64,000 nucleotides of DNA from Pseudomonas syringae (GTDB lineage: Bacteria > Pseudomonadota > Gammaproteobacteria > Pseudomonadales > Pseudomonadaceae), in the NCBI RefSeq assembly GCF_023278085.1, contig NZ_CP066265.1:2076501-2140500 (forward strand), given 5' to 3'. The position numbers and the translations under genes were made by a program. A model generated the notes under the pieces. That model searched no databases. It was given only the letters and a program-made list of their open reading frames with translations, and was not told the DNA's origin. Position 1 is the first letter of the stretch. Each line of letters begins with the position of its first letter. Of the stretch, positions 17,934 through 26,929 are shown in pieces.

Positions 17934-18721
17934 GCAGTGCTATCGGTCTCAAGACCGAACAGGACCTTGTGCAGTTGCGCATTGCCGGCCGACTCGCCGC
18001 AGATGTATTGGCAATGATCACGCCCTACGTCAAGGCTGGCGTCAGCACCGAAGCGCTGGATGACATATGTAACGAGTACATCGTCAAGGAACTGAAAGTG
18101 ATCCCGGCCAATGTCGGCTATCACGGTTTCACCAAAACCACCTGCATTTCACCCAATGCGGTGGTCTGTCACGGGATTCCTTCGGCCACCGATATTTTGA
18201 AGGACGGTGATATCGTCAACATCGACGTCGCGGTGATCAAGGATGGCTGGTATGGGGATACCAGCCGCATGTATCTGGTCGGTGAGGTCAGTCCTCTGGC
18301 CAGGCGTCTGGTCGATACCACTTACGAGGCGACCCGCGCCGGTATTCATGCGGTGCGGCCAGGCGCCACGCTGGGCGACATCGGCCATGCTATCCAGAGC
18401 GTTGCCCACCGTGAAGGTTTCAGTGTGGTACGCGAATATTGCGGGCATGGTATCGGGCGCAAGTACCACGAAGAACCTCAGGTTCTTCATTACGGCACCC
18501 AAGGCAAAGGTCTGCGGCTGAAAGAAGGCATGGTGTTTACCATCGAACCCATGATCAATGCCGGCAAGGCGGGCACCAAAACCCTTCCGGACGGCTGGAC
18601 GGTGCTGACCAGTGACCTTTCATTGTCGGCCCAGTGGGAACATATGGTTGCCGTTACTTCTACCGGTTTCGAATTGTTGACGCCGTGGCCTGATGGCACG
18701 GGCGACTACCCGGCCATCTAG
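17930..18721 (+). CDS. map: Type I methionine aminopeptidase, coupled to a ParD-like protein
   Basis: 263 residues from the ATG at 17930. All five metal ligands of the family are seen: D99 (NIDVAV), D110 (GDTSR), H173 (CGHGIG), E206 (TIEPM) and E237 (WEHM). It should remove N-terminal methionine from nascent proteins. The coupling to a ParD-like gene and the distance from ribosomal-protein genes suggest a second, accessory MetAP rather than the housekeeping copy; that second copy would lie outside this window. Confidence 0.9.
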   Translation: MSSAIGLKTEQDLVQLRIAGRLAADVLAMITPYVKAGVSTEALDDICNEYIVKELKVIPANVGYHGFTKTTCISPNAVVCHGIPSATDILKDGDIVNIDVAVIKDGWYGDTSRMYLVGEVSPLARRLVDTTYEATRAGIHAVRPGATLGDIGHAIQSVAHREGFSVVREYCGHGIGRKYHEEPQVLHYGTQGKGLRLKEGMVFTIEPMINAGKAGTKTLPDGWTVLTSDLSLSAQWEHMVAVTSTGFELLTPWPDGTGDYPAI

Positions 18722-19026
18722 CCGGCTTCACGCTTTGCAGGCGTGAAAATGGCCTCTCCGAGAGGCCATTTTTCTGTTTGTGCAAAACCTGCCTGCAGTG
18801 AGCGTCGCTTCCAGTGTACGTCTGTCACGCCAACGCCCTGTGCCTTCAGGATGGCTTCTCGGATCGGACCTCCAGACACTCCGCCGCTAAAGGCTACTAC
18901 TCCCGCATGCAGCGTCGCGCAATGCAGTGCGTCGCTTTGGCACAGGCTGGGCGTCTGATGCAGAAAGACATGCGACTTCCCCTCGAACCGGTAATGAATT
19001 TCAAATTCCACTTGATGAATCATCAT
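18718..19026 (-). CDS. Hypothetical protein, possibly DUF6555-like
   Basis: About 102 residues from the first of two ATGs (19026/19023). The first ~70 residues (MIHQVEFEIHYRFEGKSHVF, DALHCATLHAGV, GVTDVHWKR) look like a small cytoplasmic Pseudomonas family I recall as DUF6555. The C-terminal ~27 residues read through the map terminator hairpin and share the stop triplet region with map on the other strand, which is odd. Real coding is plausible but not proven. Confidence 0.45.
   Translation of the reverse strand: MMIHQVEFEIHYRFEGKSHVFLHQTPSLCQSDALHCATLHAGVVAFSGGVSGGPIREAILKAQGVGVTDVHWKRRSLQAGFAQTEKWPLGEAIFTPAKREAG
18746..18773 (+). terminator. Intrinsic terminator of the ParD-like/map operon
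   Basis: AAAATGGCCTC-tccg-AGAGGCCATTTTT: a perfect TGGCCTC/GAGGCCA stem with a T run, 25 bp after the map stop. It lies inside the 3' part of the candidate gene on the minus strand. Confidence 0.9.
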
Positions 19027-19312
19027 GGTCTGCCTGAGAGGCGTGCAACATAGCGCCACCCTGAAATGAGTACAGCGGGGTACTGGAGCGGTCCGGGGAT
19101 GAAACCCTGGGCCGCTCTGTCATTTTGAGATCGATACAGACATCACCACGTTACGGTCTTGATCGTACTGCTGTTTTAGCAGAGTAGCGCCATAATCAGC
19201 CGCATCTGGATCCAATAATCAGCTCTCCGATGAGTGGCTGAACAGTGCACGCGGATGCGTTAGCGGATGCTTCGGCAACTATCCGAATGAAGGCTTTGCG
19301 CTTGCAATCGAT

Positions 19313-20017
19313 TCATCTTGTGCACAGCTTCAAATCGACCGGTCCTACGAACTCGTTGCCATGCCCCATCACGCAAGCCACTCGCTGATTGCGCTGGAGC
19401 TCCCACGCCTGTGTCGGGTAGGTCTTGTCCCAGGCTTGATAGAGTTGTTGATCCTGACGAGACAATCGCAGGTTGTAGTGCTTGCTCATGTAGAAGTAAG
19501 TCCGGGCAATCATGCCGCGAATCGACGGGCGAGGCATGACCTTCCTGGCCTTGAAATCCACCTGCGTCAGGCACGAGCCGTACTGGCCTCTGTGCTCGGG
19601 AACCCAGCCATAACTGAAGTTGCTGCGGTCTCCGTTGACCTCACCGATGCTCGGCACCAGGTTGTGCAGGTCGGCTTCGGCACGCTTGTAGACAGCATCG
19701 CTTTTCGTGCAGTTCTTGCGGCCGCCGTTCTGCCAGCATTGACGCAGATGGCCGATCTGCCAGGCAGGTACGATGTGCTCCCATTCGATGCGGCTGGCGC
19801 GTTTGGCATTCTTGCGTGGAACGTAGCCGCAACCGGCCAGATCGACCTTTTTGCCGGTGTATTTGCAGCCGCAGTAGAACTCGGTGGATTGCGGCGCATA
19901 CAGGCCCCAGGCGACTTTCTTGGCTTCACTGAACGTGCGCGGGGCGTCGGCCTGTGCGGCGAATGAAGCGGTGATGAGCAGGGTGGTGCAGAGCAGGGCA
20001 GAAAATCTAAACATCAT
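19313..20017 (-). CDS. endA: Secreted endonuclease I (EndA family)
   Basis: About 234 residues from the ATG at 20017 (a second ATG follows directly). A signal peptide (FSALLCTTLLITASFAAQADA) precedes the mature enzyme. The beta-beta-alpha-metal active site is visible as SRIEWEHIVPAWQIG, with DLHNLVPSIGEVNGDRSN downstream and several Cys (CGCKYTG, CWQNGGRKNC, GSCLTQ) for periplasmic disulfides. The family cleaves double-stranded DNA. It starts 4 bp after the DUF1654 gene and so falls under that gene's LexA box. Bases 19060-19312 hold only a hairpin (about 19083-19127). Confidence 0.92.
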   Translation of the reverse strand: MMFRFSALLCTTLLITASFAAQADAPRTFSEAKKVAWGLYAPQSTEFYCGCKYTGKKVDLAGCGYVPRKNAKRASRIEWEHIVPAWQIGHLRQCWQNGGRKNCTKSDAVYKRAEADLHNLVPSIGEVNGDRSNFSYGWVPEHRGQYGSCLTQVDFKARKVMPRPSIRGMIARTYFYMSKHYNLRLSRQDQQLYQAWDKTYPTQAWELQRNQRVACVMGHGNEFVGPVDLKLCTR

Positions 20018-20021
20018 GCCG

Positions 20022-20273
20022 TCAGTCTTCCTTCGGCAACGTCCAGAATATTTGCACGCCACCGTCGTCGCGCCAGGCGAGGGTGACATTATCGTTCTCG
20101 GCTATCTCTTCAAGCAGTTGCGCCCAGTCATCCTCGGACTCGTCAGGCTGCCGAAAAAGCAAGGCAGCCCTGGACTTCTGCGCAGTAGGCGAGTTGATGA
20201 TCTTCTGCACCCGAATGCCCATGCGCTCATAAGGGCCGGGAGTGGAGGAGGTCGCTACGGTTTGTTTTGCCAC
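20022..20273 (-). CDS. DUF1654-family protein, LexA-box controlled
   Basis: 83 residues from a GTG start at 20273; longer upstream frames would run through the LexA box. The sequence GPYERMGIRVQKIINSPTAQ and DESEDDWAQLLEEIAENDN, then VTLAWRDDGGVQIFW, fits the Pseudomonas DUF1654 family; I recall that a LexA-regulated P. aeruginosa gene (PA0922) belongs to it. Small, acidic and cytoplasmic, function unknown. It is the first gene of a two-gene operon with endA. Confidence 0.78.
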   Translation of the reverse strand: MAKQTVATSSTPGPYERMGIRVQKIINSPTAQKSRAALLFRQPDESEDDWAQLLEEIAENDNVTLAWRDDGGVQIFWTLPKED

Positions 20274-20293
20274 GGAAAAATTCCCAGAGTTCG

Positions 20294-20309
20294 CTGTACG
20301 GGCATACAG
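20294..20309 (-). promoter_or_regulatory. LexA (SOS) box upstream of DUF1654-endA
   Basis: CTGTACGGGCATACAG, again CTG-N10-CAG with TGTA/TACA arms, followed by TA. It ends 20 bp from the GTG start of the minus-strand DUF1654 gene. Confidence 0.78.
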
Positions 20310-20407
20310 TATTTCAGAGTGGGATCTTTCGCAACATCTATGTAGGAAAAACGCCTGAAGTGGCACACTATCCTGTCTGACAAAAACTGATGCTTCTGGA
20401 GTCGCGC

Positions 20408-20632
20408 ATGAATATCAAGTCACTGACTTTCCCGATGCTGGCTGCTGCCGTCGTGCTGTTGGCAGGCTGCTCCACGCCCACCGTCGTTACCCTGCAGGAC
20501 GGTACGCAGTACATTACCAAGGACATGCCCAAGACCAAAACGCGTGATGGTTTCTACGAGTTCGAAGATGTGTCGGGCAAGACCATCAAGATCAAGGCCG
20601 ACGAAGTGGCCACGGTCAAGCCTGAGGATTGA
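20408..20632 (+). CDS. YgdI/YgdR-type small lipoprotein (second copy)
   Basis: 74 residues from the ATG at 20408 (GGAG upstream). Signal peptide with lipobox LAGC, then TPTVVTLQDGTQYITKDMPK and GFYEFEDVSGKTIKIKADEV, the YgdI/YgdR domain. Paralogous to the protein at 8328-8552. Function unknown; outer-membrane lipoprotein expected. Confidence 0.9.
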   Translation: MNIKSLTFPMLAAAVVLLAGCSTPTVVTLQDGTQYITKDMPKTKTRDGFYEFEDVSGKTIKIKADEVATVKPED

Positions 20633-20898
20633 TCGAACGTTCAGATCCAGTTGACTGCTGATTATCGAGCCCCCGTAAGGCCCAGCAACCCACGCGGAGC
20701 GCGAGGAACAAGAGGTGCTCGGGAGAGCACTTCTCGTTCCTATGGCGGGGCGAGAGCGATCGCGGTCTTAGCCGCGTTTTTTGACTCATCGGGACAGGTG
20801 TACAGCGATGAGCGCAATGTATGGCGCGAGAATCAGGCCACCATAATTCTCATTGGACGGATTGACAAACCCTACAGCTTTTTCCATAGTTCGTTCCT

Positions 20899-20912
20899 CG
20901 CAAACGTTTGCG
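20899..20912 (+). promoter_or_regulatory. RbsR (LacI-family) operator
   Basis: CGCAAACGTTTGCG is a perfect 14-bp palindrome with the AAACGTTT core typical of LacI/PurR/RbsR operators, 67 bp upstream of rbsB. The rest of 20633-20979 contains a GC-rich P. syringae-type intergenic repeat (around 20690-20775) and no gene. Confidence 0.85.
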
Positions 20913-20979
20913 CGTCGATGCTCAGCATCGACCCTGCGTCGTTCGCCCGAACAATAATCACAAGATCGGAGATGAACTC

Positions 20980-21939
20980 ATGAAGCTGCCATTTGCTGGA
21001 CGCCTTCTCGCTGTCGCCATGTTTGCTGCCGTTACGGCAGTCATGCCCCTCTCTGCTGCATTTGCCCAGACCCCTGAAAAACCCAAGGTCGCGCTGGTCA
21101 TGAAATCACTGGCCAACGAATTCTTCCTGACCATGGAAGATGGCGCCAAGGCCTACCAGAAAGAGCACGCCAACGAATTCGACCTGATCTCCAACGGGAT
21201 CAAGGACGAGTCCGATACCTCGGCGCAGATTCGTATCGTCGAGCAGATGATCGTGTCCAAAGTCGATGCGCTGGTGATTGCACCTGCCGACTCCAAGGCG
21301 CTGGTGCCAGTGCTCAAAAAAGCCACCGACGCCGGGATCAAGGTCGTCAACATCGATAACCAGCTCGACCCCGATGTGCTGAAAAGCAAAAACCTGCAAA
21401 TCCCCTTCGTCGGTCCTGACAACCGCAAGGGTGCCGAGCTGGTAGGCGACTATCTGGCCAAGAAACTTACCGCTGGCGACGAAGTGGGCATCATTGAAGG
21501 CGTGTCGACGACCACCAATGCTCAGCAACGTACCGCCGGGTTCAAGGACGCCATGGACAAGGCGAAAATGAAAGTCGTGTCCACGCAGTCCGGTAACTGG
21601 GAAATCGACAAAGGCAATGCTGTTGCCTCGGCAATGCTCAATGAATACCCGAACCTGAAAGCGTTGCTGGCAGGCAACGACAGCATGGCGCTGGGTGCAG
21701 TCTCCGCTGTACGTGCGGCAGGCAAGGCTGGCAAGGTCATGGTCGTGGGTTACGACAACATCAATGCGATCAAGCCGATGCTCAAGGATGGCCGGATTCT
21801 GGCCACGGCTGACCAGTACGCAGCCAAGCAGGCGGTATTCGGCATTGAAGCGGCGCTGAAAGCGGTCAAGGGTGAAAAGGTTGATACCAACGAAAAAGGC
21901 GTGATCGAAACGCCGGTAGAGCTCGTTACCCAACCTTGA
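20980..21939 (+). CDS. rbsB: Ribose ABC transporter, periplasmic binding protein
   Basis: 319 residues from the ATG at 20980 (GGAG seven bases upstream). A signal peptide ends near SAAFAQ. The mature protein is a type I sugar-binding fold: KVALVMKSLANEFFLTMEDGA, VDALVIAPADSKALVPVLKKA, and GNDSMALGAVSAVRAAGKAG. It delivers ribose to RbsAC. First gene of rbsBACRKD plus nucleoside hydrolase, downstream of a LacI-type operator. Confidence 0.92.
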   Translation: MKLPFAGRLLAVAMFAAVTAVMPLSAAFAQTPEKPKVALVMKSLANEFFLTMEDGAKAYQKEHANEFDLISNGIKDESDTSAQIRIVEQMIVSKVDALVIAPADSKALVPVLKKATDAGIKVVNIDNQLDPDVLKSKNLQIPFVGPDNRKGAELVGDYLAKKLTAGDEVGIIEGVSTTTNAQQRTAGFKDAMDKAKMKVVSTQSGNWEIDKGNAVASAMLNEYPNLKALLAGNDSMALGAVSAVRAAGKAGKVMVVGYDNINAIKPMLKDGRILATADQYAAKQAVFGIEAALKAVKGEKVDTNEKGVIETPVELVTQP

Positions 21940-21956
21940 TCCACGCTGAGTGAAAA

Positions 21957-21981
21957 GCGCCCGTCCGCAGAGGGCGGGCGC
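21957..21981 (+). other. Intercistronic hairpin between rbsB and rbsA
   Basis: GCGCCCG-tccgcagagg-CGGGCGC can form a strong stem 17 bp after the rbsB stop, with no T run. It sits just ahead of the rbsA ribosome-binding site (GGGAG). Such hairpins often protect the upstream message, raising binding-protein over ATPase levels; that role is inferred. Confidence 0.6.
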
Positions 21982-21993
21982 TGGGAGAAATGT

Positions 21994-23547
21994 ATGTCAG
22001 CGTCTGTTCAGACAGCTGTTCTTTCGGTCAGTGGCATCGGCAAAACCTACGCTCAACCGGTGCTTGGCGATATCGACCTGACGTTGATGCGCGGCGAAGT
22101 GCTGGCCCTGACCGGGGAAAACGGTGCTGGTAAAAGCACCTTGTCGAAAATCATCGGCGGGCTGGTAACGCCCACCACCGGACACATGGAATTTCAAGGC
22201 CAGCCTTATCAGCCTGCCAGTCGCACGCAGGCGGAAAAACTCGGCATTCGCATGGTTATGCAGGAGCTGAACCTGCTGCCGACGCTGACTGTTGCCGAAA
22301 ACCTGTTTCTTGACAATTTGCCGCGTCGCGCTGGCTGGATCGACCGCAAGCGCCTGCGTGAAAACGCGATCAAGGCCATGGCTCAGGTGGGTCTGGACGC
22401 CATCGATCCCGACACGCTGGTCGGTGAACTGGGTATCGGCCATCAGCAGATGGTCGAAATCGCTCGCAATCTGGTCGGCGACTGCCACGTGCTGATCCTC
22501 GACGAACCCACCGCCATGCTGACCTCGCGCGAGGTTGAAATGCTGTTCGAGCAGATCACGCGCTTGCAGGCGCGTGGCGTTTCGATCATTTACATCTCTC
22601 ACCGGCTTGAAGAAATTGCCCGGGTTTCCCAGCGCATCGCCGTGCTGCGCGATGGCAAGCTGGTGTGCGTCGAGCCGATTTCCCGTTACAGCAGCGAGCA
22701 ACTGGTGACCCTCATGGTTGGCCGGGAGCTGGGCGAGCATATGGACATGGGGGCTCGCCAGATCGGTGAAGTGGCGCTGTCCGTCAAAGGTCTCAGCCGC
22801 GCAGGCAAGGTCGAGGATGTTTCGTTCGAGGTGCGACGTGGCGAGATTTTCGGTATTTCCGGGCTGATCGGTGCCGGGCGAACCGAGTTGTTACGCCTGA
22901 TCTACGGTGCTGACATTGCCGACAGCGGCGTCATCGAAGTAGGCCAGCCGCTGCAAGCAGTCACCGTCCGGTCGCCGGCCGACGCGGTGGAGCATGGCAT
23001 TGCCCTGATCACCGAAGACCGCAAGAGCGAAGGGTTGCTGATGTCGCAATCGATCAGCGCCAACATCGCGCTGGGCAACATGCATTCCATCGCGAAGGCA
23101 GGTGTGGTCAATGCTGACCTGGAGCTGAAACTGGCCGAGCGGCAAGTGGCGGCCATGCGCATCCGCAGCTCGAGTCCGACCCAACTGGTGTCCGAGCTGT
23201 CAGGCGGCAATCAACAGAAGGTCGTGATCGGCCGCTGGCTGGAGCGTGACTGCCCTGTGATGCTGTTCGATGAACCGACCCGAGGCATCGACGTCGGCGC
23301 CAAATTCGATATCTATGCACTGCTGGCCGAATTGACCCGCCAGGGCAGGGCATTGGTGGTGGTTTCCAGCGATCTTCGCGAATTGATGTTGATCTGTGAC
23401 CGGATCGGCGTGCTGTCTGCCGGGCGCCTGATCGACACCTTCGAGCGCGATAGCTGGACTCAGGATCAATTGCTTGCCGCTGCCTTCGCCGGTTATCAAA
23501 AACGTGACGCGCTGCTCAATGATGCAGCGCCCAGGAACGACTCATGA
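21994..23547 (+). CDS. rbsA: Ribose ABC transporter, duplicated ATP-binding subunit
   Basis: 517 residues with two ABC cassettes. First half: Walker A GENGAGKST, signature LGIGHQQMVEIARN, Walker B VLILDEPTAML. Second half: degenerate Walker A GLIGAGRTEL, signature ELSGGNQQKVVIGRWL, Walker B VMLFDEPTRGID. This is the carbohydrate-uptake-2 organisation. Its stop overlaps the rbsC start (ATGA). Confidence 0.95.
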   Translation: MSASVQTAVLSVSGIGKTYAQPVLGDIDLTLMRGEVLALTGENGAGKSTLSKIIGGLVTPTTGHMEFQGQPYQPASRTQAEKLGIRMVMQELNLLPTLTVAENLFLDNLPRRAGWIDRKRLRENAIKAMAQVGLDAIDPDTLVGELGIGHQQMVEIARNLVGDCHVLILDEPTAMLTSREVEMLFEQITRLQARGVSIIYISHRLEEIARVSQRIAVLRDGKLVCVEPISRYSSEQLVTLMVGRELGEHMDMGARQIGEVALSVKGLSRAGKVEDVSFEVRRGEIFGISGLIGAGRTELLRLIYGADIADSGVIEVGQPLQAVTVRSPADAVEHGIALITEDRKSEGLLMSQSISANIALGNMHSIAKAGVVNADLELKLAERQVAAMRIRSSSPTQLVSELSGGNQQKVVIGRWLERDCPVMLFDEPTRGIDVGAKFDIYALLAELTRQGRALVVVSSDLRELMLICDRIGVLSAGRLIDTFERDSWTQDQLLAAAFAGYQKRDALLNDAAPRNDS

Positions 23548-24536
23548 AAAATACGCCTTCCCCGACGCTGACGGTGCCTGTTCGTCGCAGCGCCAACTAT
23601 TTTGGCCTTGGTACCTATATTGGGCTGGCAGGTGCATTGCTGGTCATGATTGTGCTGTTTTCATTGCTCAGCGATCACTTCCTGTCGTATCAGACCTTCA
23701 GCATGCTGGCCAACCAGATCCCCGATCTGATGGTGTTGTCTGTCGGCATGACGCTGATTCTCATCATTGGCGGCATTGACCTGTCGGTGGGCTCGGTACT
23801 GGCGCTGGCGGCTTCGGCGGTCAGCGTAGCGATTCTCGGTTGGGGCTGGAGCGTGTTTCCGGCCGCGCTGCTGGGCATTGCCTGTGCAACGCTGGCCGGC
23901 ACGATTACCGGCTCCATCACCGTGGCCTGGCGTATTCCATCGTTTATCGTCTCTCTTGGCGTGCTGGAGATGGCCCGAGGCGCGGCCTACCAGATGACCA
24001 ACTCACGTACCGCCTACATCGGCGATTCGTTTGCCTGGCTGTCCGACCCGATCGCGTTCGGTATCTCGCCATCCTTCATCATCGCGCTGCTGGTGATTTT
24101 CATCGCTCAGGCGGTCCTCACCCGCACGGTATTCGGTCGTTACCTGATCGGCATCGGCACTAACGAAGAGGCGGTACGACTGGCGGGTATCAACCCCAAG
24201 CCGTACAAAATTCTGGTGTTTTCGCTGATGGGCATGCTGGCCGGTGTGGCGGCGCTGTTTCAGATCTCGCGTCTGGAAGCTGCCGATCCGAATGCCGGTG
24301 CCGGTCTGGAGTTGCAGGTCATTGCCGCCGTCGTGATTGGCGGCACCAGCCTGATGGGCGGGCGCGGTTCGATCATCAGCACCTTTTTCGGCGTGTTGAT
24401 CATCTCGGTACTTGCTGCGGGTCTGGCGCAGATCGGGGCGACCGAGCCCACCAAGCGCATCATCACTGGCGCAGTCATCGTGATCGCTGTGGTGCTGGAT
24501 ACCTACCGCAGCCAGCGGGCACGGCGCCAGGGTTGA
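23544..24536 (+). CDS. rbsC: Ribose ABC transporter, permease
   Basis: 330 residues with about nine hydrophobic segments. GGIDLSVGSVLALAA and AAVVIGGTSLMGGRGSI are the conserved cytoplasmic and ATPase-contact motifs of RbsC/XylH-type permeases. Translationally coupled to rbsA; followed by rbsR after 1 bp. Confidence 0.95.
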   Translation: MKNTPSPTLTVPVRRSANYFGLGTYIGLAGALLVMIVLFSLLSDHFLSYQTFSMLANQIPDLMVLSVGMTLILIIGGIDLSVGSVLALAASAVSVAILGWGWSVFPAALLGIACATLAGTITGSITVAWRIPSFIVSLGVLEMARGAAYQMTNSRTAYIGDSFAWLSDPIAFGISPSFIIALLVIFIAQAVLTRTVFGRYLIGIGTNEEAVRLAGINPKPYKILVFSLMGMLAGVAALFQISRLEAADPNAGAGLELQVIAAVVIGGTSLMGGRGSIISTFFGVLIISVLAAGLAQIGATEPTKRIITGAVIVIAVVLDTYRSQRARRQG

Positions 24537-24537
24537 T

Positions 24538-25554
24538 ATGGCAACCATCAAGGACGTAGCGGCACTTGCGGGGATTTCCTACACCACGGTTTCCCACGTG
24601 CTGAACAAGACCCGGCCGGTCAGCGAACCGGTCAGGCTCAAGGTCGAAGCAGCCATTGCGCAGCTGGATTACGTGCCCAGTGCGGTTGCGCGGTCGCTCA
24701 AGGCCAAGACCACTTCGACCATTGGCTTGTTGATTCCCAATGGCATGAACCCTTACTTCGCCGAACTGGCCAGAGGTATAGAGGATTACTGTGAGCGCAA
24801 CGGCTTCTGCGTAATCCTCTGCAACTCCGATGACAACCCGGAGAAGCAGCGTGGCTATCTGCGTGTCTTGCTGGAAAAGCGCGTAGACGGTCTGATTGTC
24901 TCTTCAGTGGGTGGCGATGCCGGTATCGCAGGCGGCCTCGCCGAAGTGCGCACGCCGCTGGTGATCGTTGACCGCGAGCTGGACGGCATTGAGGCCGATA
25001 CGATTCGTATCGACCACGAGCAGGGTGCCTGGCTGGCAACCCGGCATTTGCTGGAGTTGGGGCATCGACACATTGCCTGCATCGGCGGGCCACTCAAAAG
25101 TACGGTGGCTGAAATGCGCCTGGCGGGCTATCGGCGCGCCATGCACGAGGCTTCTGTCGAGGTCAGCGGCGAATGGGCGCTGCACAGTGAGTTCACCAGT
25201 TCTGCGGGCTATGAGGCGGCGTGCCAGCTTCTGGCAAAGAATCCGCCGAGCGCAATTTTTGCCGGCAATGATGTCATTGCCATCGGTGTGCTGCGTGCCG
25301 CTGCCGAACGCTCGATTCGCGTGCCGCAGGACCTGTCGGTCATCGGTTTCGATGACATCCAGATGAGTCGCTACGTCTACCCGGCGTTGACCACGGTGGG
25401 GCAATCGATCATGCAACTGGGCGAAAACGCCGCTGAAATGCTGTTGAGCCGAATCGCCACACCTCATGCAGTTCCTGTCGAGAAAAGACTCGTGACGCCT
25501 TGCGTCGTGGTGCGCGAGTCCACGGCAGCGCCGAACACTTTGTCCAACGAATGA
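24538..25554 (+). CDS. rbsR: Ribose operon repressor, LacI family
   Basis: 338 residues. The LacI HTH and hinge occupy the N-terminus (ATIKDVAALAGISYTTVSHVLN, YVPSAVARSLKAKTTSTIG), followed by a periplasmic-binding-protein-like effector domain with IDHEQGAWLATRHLLELGH and VIGFDDIQMSRYVYPALTTV. It lies inside the operon it should control, with its probable site at 20899-20912. Confidence 0.93.
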   Translation: MATIKDVAALAGISYTTVSHVLNKTRPVSEPVRLKVEAAIAQLDYVPSAVARSLKAKTTSTIGLLIPNGMNPYFAELARGIEDYCERNGFCVILCNSDDNPEKQRGYLRVLLEKRVDGLIVSSVGGDAGIAGGLAEVRTPLVIVDRELDGIEADTIRIDHEQGAWLATRHLLELGHRHIACIGGPLKSTVAEMRLAGYRRAMHEASVEVSGEWALHSEFTSSAGYEAACQLLAKNPPSAIFAGNDVIAIGVLRAAAERSIRVPQDLSVIGFDDIQMSRYVYPALTTVGQSIMQLGENAAEMLLSRIATPHAVPVEKRLVTPCVVVRESTAAPNTLSNE

Positions 25555-25584
25555 CGCGCACGCACAGCAACGGATTAATGAGCC

Positions 25585-26505
25585 ATGCAAGCAAAAATAG
25601 TGATAGTGGGCAGTCTGAACATGGATCTGGTCATCCGCGCCCAGCGTTTACCGCGCCCCGGTGAAACGCTCAGCGGAGAAACCTTCTCTACCGTGCCTGG
25701 CGGCAAAGGCGCCAATCAGGCAGTAGCGGCAGCGCGTCTGGGTGCCAGCGTGGCGATGATCGGCTGCGTAGGGGCTGATTCCTATGGCGAGCAACTGCGT
25801 GATGCACTGCTGGCCGAGCGCATCGATTGTCAGGCGGTGACCCTGGTCGAGGGCGTGGCCACCGGAATCGCTTCAATCGTGGTCGACGCCAACAGTCAGA
25901 ACGCGATTGTCATCGTTGCCGGTGGCAATGGCCGGCTTGATGCCAGCTTGATCGACCGTTTCGATGCGCTGCTGGCTGGCTCAGAGATCGTCATCTGCCA
26001 GTTGGAAGTGCCGACCGAAACGGTTTTTCACACTCTTGCTCGCGCCCATGCGCTGGGCAAGACCGTCATCCTCAATCCAGCCCCGGCCAGTGAGCCGTTG
26101 CCTGCGAACTGGTATGGCCTGATCGATTACCTGATTCCCAACGAGAGCGAGGCGCAGACCCTCACCGGTATCAGCGTCGACTCGTCGGCCTCGGCTGAAA
26201 AAGCGGCGGCTGCCATGCTGGCGGCCGGAGCGCGCAACGTCATCATCACGCTGGGCGAGCGCGGAACCCTGTTCGCCAATGCCGCTGGCGTGGAGCATAT
26301 TCCCGCGCGTCGTGTACAAGCCGTGGACACCACTGCCGCAGGTGATACCTTTGTCGGCGGTTTTGCGGCGGCGCTTGCTGCAGGGCAGGGCGAGTCCGAG
26401 GCGATTCGCTTCGGTCAGGCCGCGGCGGCCATCTCCGTCACCCGCGCCGGAGCCCAGCCGTCGATCCCGACGTTCGAGGAAGTAAAGGAATTCAAATCGT
26501 TATGA
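25585..26505 (+). CDS. rbsK: Ribokinase
   Basis: 306 residues of the PfkB family. [20 protein letters not shown] and [18 protein letters not shown] form the sugar-binding N-terminus; the C-terminal [17 protein letters not shown] contains the catalytic Asp of PfkB signature 2. It makes ribose-5-phosphate. Its stop overlaps the rbsD start (ATGA). Confidence 0.95.
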   Translation: MQAKIVIVGSLNMDLVIRAQRLPRPGETLSGETFSTVPGGKGANQAVAAARLGASVAMIGCVGADSYGEQLRDALLAERIDCQAVTLVEGVATGIASIVVDANSQNAIVIVAGGNGRLDASLIDRFDALLAGSEIVICQLEVPTETVFHTLARAHALGKTVILNPAPASEPLPANWYGLIDYLIPNESEAQTLTGISVDSSASAEKAAAAMLAAGARNVIITLGERGTLFANAAGVEHIPARRVQAVDTTAAGDTFVGGFAAALAAGQGESEAIRFGQAAAAISVTRAGAQPSIPTFEEVKEFKSL

Positions 26506-26906
26506 AAAAAACACCGCTACTCAATATCGCTCTGTCCCGCGTGATCGCTTCGCTGGGGCATGGTGACATCCTGATGATCGTCGATGCGGGGATGCCGGTG
26601 CCTGCCGGGGTCGAACTGATCGACCTGGCGTTGACCCGTGGTGTGCCGGATTTCGTCAGTGTGCTGGATGTCGTGCTGAGCGAGATGCAAGTGGAAAGCC
26701 ACGTACTGGCCAGCGAGATGGCTCAGGTCAAGCCACCGGCCTTGCAGGTTATCGAGAGCCTGAATCTCGACGATCAGCTTGGCCAGCAGCGCTGGATCAG
26801 CCATGAGGATCTCAAGGTCTTGAGCCGTCAGGCCAAGGCGATCATCCGGACCGGAGAGTGCCAGCCTTACAGCAACGTGGCGCTGGTGTCAGGGGTCGTG
26901 TTCTAG
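26502..26906 (+). CDS. rbsD: D-ribose pyranase
   Basis: 134 residues. The N-terminus [29 protein letters not shown] holds the catalytic His, and the C-terminal [18 protein letters not shown] is the conserved RbsD/FucU ending. It interconverts beta-pyranose and beta-furanose ribose for the kinase. Coupled to rbsK. Confidence 0.95.
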   Translation: MKKTPLLNIALSRVIASLGHGDILMIVDAGMPVPAGVELIDLALTRGVPDFVSVLDVVLSEMQVESHVLASEMAQVKPPALQVIESLNLDDQLGQQRWISHEDLKVLSRQAKAIIRTGECQPYSNVALVSGVVF

Positions 26907-26929
26907 CTCGTTAAAAAAGGGAGTTTCAT

